Below, in pieces: positions 1 through 6,688 of a DNA stretch of 13,619 nt (positions within the stretch are counted from its first letter, which is position 1; each line of letters starts with the position of its first letter). Below the pieces are notes generated by a model. It ran no database searches and was not told the origin of the DNA. It saw only the letters and a program-made list of their open reading frames with translations. The DNA is taken from assembly GCA_903879765.1 (NCBI GenBank), contig CAIRMS010000334.1:1-13619 (forward strand), written 5' to 3'. Made by a program: the position numbers and the translations under genes. The DNA is from an uncultured Flavobacteriales bacterium (GTDB lineage: Bacteria; Bacteroidota; Bacteroidia; Flavobacteriales_D; Crocinitomicaceae).

Positions 1-3000
1 AATAATTTTCAATCCATTAATATTCTACCAAATCAAAATAAGACTTACATAGAGTTTACTGCAACATCTCAACAGGTTTACTTTAATTCAGTCTTAAATC
101 AAAATGGCCCCAATATTTCATCCATTGAATTGATGAATGGAAATTGTAACAACCTAAATGTTTTGGAGGCTAATATGGTTGTTATCTTAGGTAGTCCAAT
201 CGTATTTCAAACCACCTTGAACATTGGGCAAACGTATTTTTTATGCTTGACTTATGCTACCACAGGATCCTCCACTTTGGAAGCAAGTTTAAATGAGAAA
301 TCTATTTTTGATGGTTTTTTCTTTTTTACTGATCAAAACGGTAACATTCAAACCTGTCAATTTGATATGGAAAGCACAATGATTCAAGATTCTATATTAA
401 ATTATAATTTTTATTGCGATGGATTGACCTTTTGTAAAGGTGATACGGTATGTATACAATTTTCAACAATTGATGTGCCTCCCGGCCCTCCAAGCTATTT
501 AGATAGTTTCAATTTGCTTTCTACGAATGGTCAAGTATACCCAAATTCTACGTCATCTATTGATCACAAAGAGTATTGCATTGTATTTAATCAATCTGGT
601 TCTTTTTTAGCTTATCTACATCCAATCGATACAATCACCTCACTTACGAATTCACCTCCAGGAGCATGGTCATCCGGAAATAATTCGCTTTGGACAGGTG
701 CATGTCAAAGTTATTTTCAATTCAACATCATCGATTCAACATTGGCTGCATCTGCCAATTATGATTCTACAATATGTCTCGGCGAACTTTTTCAATTGAC
801 TGCGGTTGGCGATTACGATACAATAACCCAAGTATCTATTGATCAAGGTCCATTTACGATATGCAACAATGTTGCATGGACTACCACATTTAATTCGGTA
901 GGACAACATATCATTAAATACATGGTAAAAGGGAAATGTGGAATTTCTACTTACAATGATACTATTTTGGTCGTGAAAGATTCCTTATACGTTAGTATTG
1001 ATTCATGCAATAATATAACTTTTCTGTTTAAAGCACCTTGTACTACAACGGTTAGTACGACTTTAGTTGTGAATCAGAACAACTTTCCATTAACTCAATT
1101 AGCTAATGGTGATTTTGGGTTGACTATGAACTTATCAATGTTCAGCAATCCAATTAATTGGCAATTTAACGCAACCACACCAAATAATCCCCCAACTACT
1201 TTTTACAGTTATTATTCTAGTCAGGATACTTTTAACATCAATCCACCTCAAAATATTAATATTTTAGGTTCAAGTTATCTTTGCGAACTGGAAACAAGTG
1301 TACTATCTATTAACAATAATAACTATCAAAATATCACATGGACCACCAGTCCAGTTGTTACTTTTCAGGGGCAGGGTACATCGACATTACAGCCAATCAA
1401 CTGGCCAAATACAAGTCCAATCATTGTTTCAGTAACGGCAAGCACGAATGATGGATGTCTTTTCAAGGGAATTGATACCATTCAGATTTGTTGTCAAACA
1501 AAACTTTCTGATATCCCTTATTTTGTGCGCACTTATGTGAGTACTGGCGTAAATAGCTATAATATACAAAATCAAATACCCACTAATTATTATAACGGTC
1601 CGAATTTACCAATAGCGATTTCATTACCATTAGCTACAAATCAAACAATAAATACAAGCTATTCATCTCCAACATTACTTTCTGCGTTCATTAATGCAAA
1701 TCCGTCCATTTATAATGCAGGTTCAAATTCCATTTCCACTTCAAAATGGATTTTCTTAAATAATGACTTGATAATTGACCAAAACATCTCCTTTTTTGAT
1801 TGTCCGTTTATTCGATTAGCGCCAAATGCCACTATTAAATTGAACAATGGTTTTACTTTATCAATAGTTAATTCAACTTTAGCAAACAAATGCAATGAAA
1901 TGTGGGGAGGAATCCAAGCTCAATATATTTCAAATCAAATTCTACTTAGGCAAACAAACATTATTTCAGCAAAAACAGGAATTAATATTGCGAATGGTGC
2001 CATTTACAAAATCACCAATTCTAAATTTATCGATAATTATACCGGAATATCAATTCATGATTATTTGGGATCCTATGCATCAGATCGAATTATGGGGTGT
2101 TACTTTGGCGACACACCAGGGTATCCATTATTAGCTCCACATCAAAATGAAAATCAGGCGTATATTGGCATAGAAATTTCGCAAATTGGAGAAATTGTCA
2201 TCGGAACCGAACAAAATTATGAGGGGAATTTATTTCATCGCTTACATTATGGAATTAAATGTTCTAAATCTAACCTCCACTCCTACAGAAATAATTTTTG
2301 GGAAATTTACCAAATTCCATTCATACCTAACTCACAAACCACACCTGAATTCTGTGCGATTTCCGCAAGAGGAATAGCAAATTCACCACTTCCGCCATAT
2401 TACAGTTTATATGTAGGTAATTTAAACACGAATAGAAACAATTTTCTAGGTTGTGACTTTGGAATAAAATCAATGGAAAAAATGAATGCTGAAATTGGCA
2501 ATAATTATTTTTGTGTCATGCGGAAAAGAGGTGTTTCATTGGAAGAAAATCCTTTATGTACGATGAAAATCACCAATAATGAAATCAATGGAATTTCATT
2601 GGTCAATTCCTTTGGAATTTATGTGAAAAACTATGCTAAGGGAAATGTAACCATTACAAACAATTCAATCAACTCAAGTTCTACAGGTGTGAATCCTTCA
2701 CCAATATTTGGAGTTGGAATTTATACCTCAGGTATAACGAATTTAATTCAATCCAATACTCTGATAGAAAATAATACCATTAAACAAACTGCTCTTGGTA
2801 TTTGGTGTTTAAATATAAGGGGTGCTAAAATTTTAACAAACGACGTTAGAATATTATTTAACTCAACCTATGTTAATTCCATTTATGGACAAAATTATAT
2901 TGGAATATCAATCCAAAACAGCATGTTGCCCACTATTAAATTTAATACGGTGGAATGGGTTGGTCAACAAGGCATCAATGCTCCAAACTCAAAAATGCAA

Positions 3001-4161
3001 GGCATCAAACTTGCAAACTCTCCTGCGGCATATGTTTATTCGAATGAAATGTCGAATACCCCTGTTGGTTTCTATGCTTTTGGTAATAGCCATGGATCTC
3101 GGGTTCACTGTAATGCCATGAATAAAAATCGCAATGGCTTTTTAATGTATCTCGCTGATATATCGGATCAAGGAAGCCCTGTAATTCTAAATTCTCCAGG
3201 TCTTGATGCTCATAATAAATGGTACAATACTTTCTTAGATCGAACGGCAGGTAGTATGAGTCATATAAATCATTACTATCATTCACAGAATTCAGAATTA
3301 TTTTCAATTAATTCAACATTCAACACTCCTTTATCCTGGTTTGATCATAGTATACCAAATTTATTAAACTACTGTTTGACTTCAAAAGACACTCTGTTTA
3401 TACTTGAAACTCTAGTTGAAAAAAGACACAGAGAATGGTTTGATATAGCAAGCGGAAATCTTCAATATGACAGTTTAAATTACCAAAATCAGCATTTTGT
3501 TCTTCAGGCTTGTTATGCATTTTTCAAAGAAGATTCAAGTTATTTGCATTTGAACGTCCCGGAAGACAGTATTTACCAACAATTTATTTCCTTTCACGAC
3601 AACAATCAAACACAAACAAAACGTTTGTATGACACGCAAGTAGCCATGGTGGAACAGAATTATTACAATGCATTTAATTTTTGCAGTTCACTCAATAGCG
3701 CCTGTATTTTGTATAATGGAAATAGAGAGGTTCAAGAGTTGCGCATAGACCGCCGCATGAATGACAGTATTTTAAGTTCGGCTGACACCTTGTTTTTGAA
3801 GGACATCGCTTGTTTGGATCCTGTCTATTATGGTTCTGCGGTTTATCAAGCCATGGCTATGATTGATTGGTATGGCGATTGTGCTTATTCTGAAAAAAGT
3901 AGCGCAGTTGAACCAGAATTAATTGAAACCCTTGAACGAAAAATAAGTCTTTCTCCAAACCCATCTGATGGCCCAATCTACCTTCGATCCGAAGAGGAAA
4001 TAAAAAAAATTGAGGTGTTCGCACCCCACGGGCAGCAACTTTTTTCGTTTAATAATTTGGAAACCAATCAATTTGAGTTAAATTTACCAAAAGGGCTGTA
4101 CTTCATAGATGTACTACTTCAATCAGGAAACCATGAAACACTTCAAGTCATCATACTGTAG
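1..4161 (+). CDS. Large secreted beta-helix protein with T9SS C-terminal sorting domain (5' end outside window)
   Basis: The frame is open from base 1, so the ATG at 130 is internal and the true start lies upstream; 1386 residues are visible. The first ~500 residues are Ser/Thr/Asn-rich beta domains with scattered cysteines, suggestive of Ig-like or adhesin modules. From roughly nt 1740 to 3170 there are short repeating strands of the pattern 'NxxxGIxI', including an MWGGI motif near nt 1900. This fits a right-handed parallel beta-helix as seen in many Bacteroidota surface proteins. A more helical region follows (nt ~3370-3890). The end (nt ~3940-4158) is a type A T9SS sorting domain: SPNPSDG, a GQQLF strand, then LPKGLYFIDV. 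The protein is probably exported by Sec, moved across the outer membrane by the Por system and anchored or released. Its ligand cannot be read from sequence; adhesion or glycan binding is inference. Its last codons overlap the next gene by 29 nt, suggesting co-transcription. Confidence 0.85.
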   Translation, partial: NNFQSINILPNQNKTYIEFTATSQQVYFNSVLNQNGPNISSIELMNGNCNNLNVLEANMVVILGSPIVFQTTLNIGQTYFLCLTYATTGSSTLEASLNEKSIFDGFFFFTDQNGNIQTCQFDMESTMIQDSILNYNFYCDGLTFCKGDTVCIQFSTIDVPPGPPSYLDSFNLLSTNGQVYPNSTSSIDHKEYCIVFNQSGSFLAYLHPIDTITSLTNSPPGAWSSGNNSLWTGACQSYFQFNIIDSTLAASANYDSTICLGELFQLTAVGDYDTITQVSIDQGPFTICNNVAWTTTFNSVGQHIIKYMVKGKCGISTYNDTILVVKDSLYVSIDSCNNITFLFKAPCTTTVSTTLVVNQNNFPLTQLANGDFGLTMNLSMFSNPINWQFNATTPNNPPTTFYSYYSSQDTFNINPPQNINILGSSYLCELETSVLSINNNNYQNITWTTSPVVTFQGQGTSTLQPINWPNTSPIIVSVTASTNDGCLFKGIDTIQICCQTKLSDIPYFVRTYVSTGVNSYNIQNQIPTNYYNGPNLPIAISLPLATNQTINTSYSSPTLLSAFINANPSIYNAGSNSISTSKWIFLNNDLIIDQNISFFDCPFIRLAPNATIKLNNGFTLSIVNSTLANKCNEMWGGIQAQYISNQILLRQTNIISAKTGINIANGAIYKITNSKFIDNYTGISIHDYLGSYASDRIMGCYFGDTPGYPLLAPHQNENQAYIGIEISQIGEIVIGTEQNYEGNLFHRLHYGIKCSKSNLHSYRNNFWEIYQIPFIPNSQTTPEFCAISARGIANSPLPPYYSLYVGNLNTNRNNFLGCDFGIKSMEKMNAEIGNNYFCVMRKRGVSLEENPLCTMKITNNEINGISLVNSFGIYVKNYAKGNVTITNNSINSSSTGVNPSPIFGVGIYTSGITNLIQSNTLIENNTIKQTALGIWCLNIRGAKILTNDVRILFNSTYVNSIYGQNYIGISIQNSMLPTIKFNTVEWVGQQGINAPNSKMQGIKLANSPAAYVYSNEMSNTPVGFYAFGNSHGSRVHCNAMNKNRNGFLMYLADISDQGSPVILNSPGLDAHNKWYNTFLDRTAGSMSHINHYYHSQNSELFSINSTFNTPLSWFDHSIPNLLNYCLTSKDTLFILETLVEKRHREWFDIASGNLQYDSLNYQNQHFVLQACYAFFKEDSSYLHLNVPEDSIYQQFISFHDNNQTQTKRLYDTQVAMVEQNYYNAFNFCSSLNSACILYNGNREVQELRIDRRMNDSILSSADTLFLKDIACLDPVYYGSAVYQAMAMIDWYGDCAYSEKSSAVEPELIETLERKISLSPNPSDGPIYLRSEEEIKKIEVFAPHGQQLFSFNNLETNQFELNLPKGLYFIDVLLQSGNHETLQVIIL

Positions 4162-5140
4162 ATTCACACTGTTTTTCCTTTTTTGGCAGGTTTTCACTCC
4201 TTTGTATGCTCAAAGTAATTTGATATTGAATCCGTCGGTGGAGGAGGTCAGTGATTCGACTTACGATATTAATGATGATTTTTTTAAAATTTGTGGTGCT
4301 TGGTGGAGTCCAATTGATTTCAATTCCGTTGACTTTTATTCAAAGAAATTAGGGCTAGTTCCTAGTAGTAATTCTGGATTTCAATATTCAAATGATGGAA
4401 ATAATTATTTTGGATTCATTATACATGATCGTAATCAACTTGATGATTCATGTTGTTATTGTCAAGTGGAATATACAGGAGGTCTTTTGTCTAAGAATCT
4501 TGTAAAGGCGAAATCTTATCGTTTTGATTTTTACTTGAGTAAAGCAGACAAAAGTTCGCTAAATTCAAATGCCCTGGATGTACTCATGTTGTATGATACC
4601 ATCATTGACGTGAAAAATTACCCAGCTTTTGGTTATAAAATTTGGTCAGAACAGGAGCCAATGTCAGATACAACGAATTGGGAACACGTAAGTGTCTGTT
4701 TTCAAGCCAAGGGAGGGGAAAAAGCTTTTGCTTTAGGCAATTTTCATGAGTATGATTCCATTAAAATCACTTATAAAGCTTATTTTGATGGTAATAATTA
4801 CATTACCTTTGATACTAGATTATTCGATAATTTCTCACTGCAAGAGGTTGCTGCTTGTACAACGATACCGCAGAGCACGATTCTACTCGAAGATTTACAC
4901 GTTCTTGGGAATCCAGCATCAGGAAATCAGTTCACTTCCCTGGAAATGAAAATTGCTGAAGGTTCAACCGGTAATTTGAGTATTTATGATAGTGCTGGCA
5001 GACTATTGGTCCAAAAGACCCTTCAAGGCCCAATTGCAACTTATACTTTTGAAGGATTTGCTTACGGTTTATATCAGTATCACTTTTCAACCAGTTTGGG
5101 GTATCAATCGAATGGGAAAGTTTTGTTAACAGGAAATTAA
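4133..5140 (+). CDS. Secreted 'LILNPS' domain protein with T9SS-like C-terminal domain (copy 1 of tandem pair)
   Basis: 335 residues from the ATG at 4133. An upstream in-frame ATG at 4109 would add eight residues before the signal peptide and is less likely, because the duplicate also has its signal peptide close to the start. The N-terminus is a clear signal peptide (MKHFKSSYCRF, a hydrophobic stretch, then PLYAQ). The mature protein begins NLILNPSVEE, a hallmark of a Bacteroidota extracellular domain usually written NLVPNPSFEE. That domain resembles carbohydrate-binding beta-sandwiches, and its typical later features are present: a 'W' after the N-terminal strand, SYRFDFYLSK, TTNWEHVSV and FALGNFHEYDS. 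Residues ~260-335 form a T9SS-type sorting domain (LGNPASGN, IYDSAGRLL, AYGLYQYHF, GKVLL). The start overlaps the upstream stop by 29 nt, and the duplicate starts 9 nt after the stop, so the three probably form one operon. Ligand unknown; glycan binding is inference. Confidence 0.85.
   Translation: MKHFKSSYCRFTLFFLFWQVFTPLYAQSNLILNPSVEEVSDSTYDINDDFFKICGAWWSPIDFNSVDFYSKKLGLVPSSNSGFQYSNDGNNYFGFIIHDRNQLDDSCCYCQVEYTGGLLSKNLVKAKSYRFDFYLSKADKSSLNSNALDVLMLYDTIIDVKNYPAFGYKIWSEQEPMSDTTNWEHVSVCFQAKGGEKAFALGNFHEYDSIKITYKAYFDGNNYITFDTRLFDNFSLQEVAACTTIPQSTILLEDLHVLGNPASGNQFTSLEMKIAEGSTGNLSIYDSAGRLLVQKTLQGPIATYTFEGFAYGLYQYHFSTSLGYQSNGKVLLTGN
4824..5125 (+). repeat. Near-identical 3' block of the tandem pair, copy 1
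   Basis: This 302-nt block pairs with 5863-6164 with 11 mismatches counted by eye (about 96% identity) and no gaps, including two uninterrupted runs of nearly 70 nt. The block just upstream (4562-4801 versus 5601-5840) has 40 mismatches in 240 nt (about 83%), mostly at third codon positions. The block covers the end of the carbohydrate-binding-like domain and nearly all of the T9SS sorting domain. Confidence 0.9.
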
Positions 5141-5396
5141 TCATAAGATATGGTTCAGTTCAATAAACACTTCAAGTTATCATACTTTAGATTTACACTG
5201 TTTTTCCTTTTTTTGCAGGTTTTCGCTCCCTTGCAAGCTCAGGAAAATTTGATACTGAATCCTTCAGTGGAGGAAATGCTAGCGGTGGACACCAATAATT
5301 TTCAAAAGGTATTATTTGATATTTGCCCTAATTGGTGGAATCCACGAGATGGGGGAAATACACCAGATTTATTCTCCAAACAATTTGGTACAGTTC

Positions 5397-5401
5397 AAAA
5401 A
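5397..5401 (+). other. Single-base frameshift site (A5 run) in duplicated gene
   Basis: The run of five A's lies in gttcAAAAAttat. With five A's the 5150 frame goes to V-Q-K-L-F and stops 36 nt later. With four it reads V-Q-N-Y-L-S-G-Y-Q and continues 260 codons to the end, matching the paralogue at exactly the same length. This fixes both the site and the sign of the change (+1 base) by comparison with copy 1. Confidence 0.8.
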
Positions 5402-5862
5402 TTATTTATCAGGTTATCAAAACTCAGTAGATGGTGATAATTATTTTGGACTTTTTCTGCACGACCGCCAAATACTTTACCATGATACGTGTTTTTTATG
5501 TCAAGTGGAATATGCAGGTGGACTTTTATCAGAGAATCTAGTAAATGCTAAATACTATCGTTTAGATTTTTACATGAGTAAATCGGAAGCAAGTACACTA
5601 AATTCCAATGCCCTTGATGTCCTTATGTCTTACGACACCATTGTTGATGTGAAAAACTATCAAGCTTTTGGATATAAAGTTTGGTCAGAACAAGAGCCCT
5701 TGTCAGATACCACCAATTGGCAACATGTGAGTGTCTGTTTTCAAGCAACGGGTGAAGAAAAAGCTTTTGTTTTGGGGAATTTTCATGAGTACGACTCCAT
5801 CAAAATTACCTATAAAGCGTATTTTGATGGGAATAACTACGAGGCACGTGATTTTCGCTTAT

Positions 5863-6164
5863 TCGATAACTTCTCACTGCAAGAGGTAGCTGCTTGTACA
5901 ACTATACCGCAGAGCACGATTATACTCGAAGATTTACACGTTCTTGGGAATCCAGCATCAGGAAATCAGTTCACTTCCCTGGAAATGAAAATCGCTGAAG
6001 GTTCAACCGGTAATTTGAGTATTTATGATAGTGCTGGCAGACTATTGGTCCAAAAGACCCTGCAAGGCCCAAGTGCAAATTATACTTTTGAAGGATTTGC
6101 TTACGGCTTATATCAGTATCACTTTTCTACCAGTTTGGGGTATCAATCGAATGGGAAAGTGTTG
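5863..6164 (+). repeat. Near-identical 3' block of the tandem pair, copy 2
   Basis: Direct-repeat partner of 4824-5125 (about 96% identical, same orientation, about 1.04 kb apart). Similarity ends abruptly at the last few codons: TTGTTAACAGG in copy 1 versus TTGGTGCTTGG in copy 2. A second shared block covers the signal-peptide region (4136-4213 versus 5165-5242, 9 mismatches in 78 nt). Confidence 0.9.
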
Positions 6165-6205
6165 GTGCTTGGGGAATGAAACTCGAAGTTGATATCAGGG
6201 ATTAT

Positions 6206-6688
6206 CTATACGTTCAACTCCATCACATAATCATCCATGAAAAAGCCATGTCCGATGTCGAATTTCTCTTCTCTTCGGATAGTGAATCCCAGTTTGTCGT
6301 AAAAAAACTTCGCTTTATTGGCGCGATTCACTTGAAGGAAAATATAGGTACACTGTTTTGCTTTTGCGCGTTCGATGGCTTTTTCCATGAGTTTTTTACC
6401 TGCGCCAAGTCCTTGGGCGGTTGGTAGGACGTACACTTTGTTGACCTTTAATTCGTCGCCTGCTTGTTCAATCGCAAGAAAACCAATATCCGTAGAATCT
6501 TTCCGAAGAATGTAAAATTCGTGTCCGTCTTTCTGTTGGGTGATGAGTGTTTCCGTGGAATACATCCAGTTCAACATGAAGTCCATTTGTTCTGTAGTGA
6601 TGATGTCAGCATAGGTATGCGGCCAAATTTCACGCGCCAAGGATTCAAGAATCGGTAATTCAACTGCTGTTGCGAGACGAATGTCCAT
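6206..6688 (-). CDS. GNAT-family N-acetyltransferase
   Basis: 160 residues, the usual length of a stand-alone GNAT domain. The acetyl-CoA pyrophosphate-binding motif A is at residues 84-100 (KVYVLPTAQGLGAGKK), with the Q/RxxGxG/A signature at Q92-G97. Motif B follows as NRANKAKFFYDKLGF (residues 121-135), and the C-terminal strand is DDYVMEL. The overall pattern, including the N-terminal TYAD and the ending, resembles PaiA/RimI-like small-molecule or polyamine acetyltransferases, but the acceptor cannot be told. It is cytoplasmic, without a signal peptide. Its ATG directly follows the TAA of the upstream subtilase gene (no intergenic base), so it is probably translated by coupling from the same mRNA. 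It converges with the frameshifted gene, 26 nt away, with no clear terminator hairpin between. Confidence 0.9.
   Translation of the reverse strand: MDIRLATAVELPILESLAREIWPHTYADIITTEQMDFMLNWMYSTETLITQQKDGHEFYILRKDSTDIGFLAIEQAGDELKVNKVYVLPTAQGLGAGKKLMEKAIERAKAKQCTYIFLQVNRANKAKFFYDKLGFTIRREEKFDIGHGFFMDDYVMELNV

Larger units (their letters stand above)
5150..6179 (+). pseudogene. Tandem duplicate of the 'LILNPS' secreted protein, frameshifted by one base
   Basis: The 5' part reads in the frame of the ATG at 5150: signal peptide, QENLILNPSVEE and on to FGTVQ, then it hits a stop at 5437. The 3' part reads in another frame through to 6179: NYLSGYQNSVDGDNYFG, the rest of the domain and the T9SS C-terminus. 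Dropping one A from the A5 run at 5397-5401 joins them as FGTVQ-NYLSGYQ, which aligns without a gap to LGLVPSSNSGFQYSNDGNNYFG of the upstream copy. The repaired protein would have 342 residues against 335 for copy 1. Apart from this shift the copy looks intact, with high protein identity, so inactivation is recent, or the shift is a sequencing error, or it is a recoding or phase-variable site. An ATG at 5316 in the second frame lacks a signal peptide, so restart there would not give an exported protein. Confidence 0.8.

Noticed and set aside
130..132. ATG as start of the large beta-helix gene
   Set aside because: The same frame is open to base 1 and encodes similar beta-rich sequence before it, so the gene begins upstream of the window.
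5316..6179. Independent gene from the ATG at 5316
   Set aside because: The first ~26 residues are out-of-frame translation of the duplicated gene, there is no signal peptide, and the rest aligns to the C-terminal part of copy 1.
6180..6205. Terminator between the convergent genes
   Set aside because: No stem with a following T-run is visible in these 26 bases.
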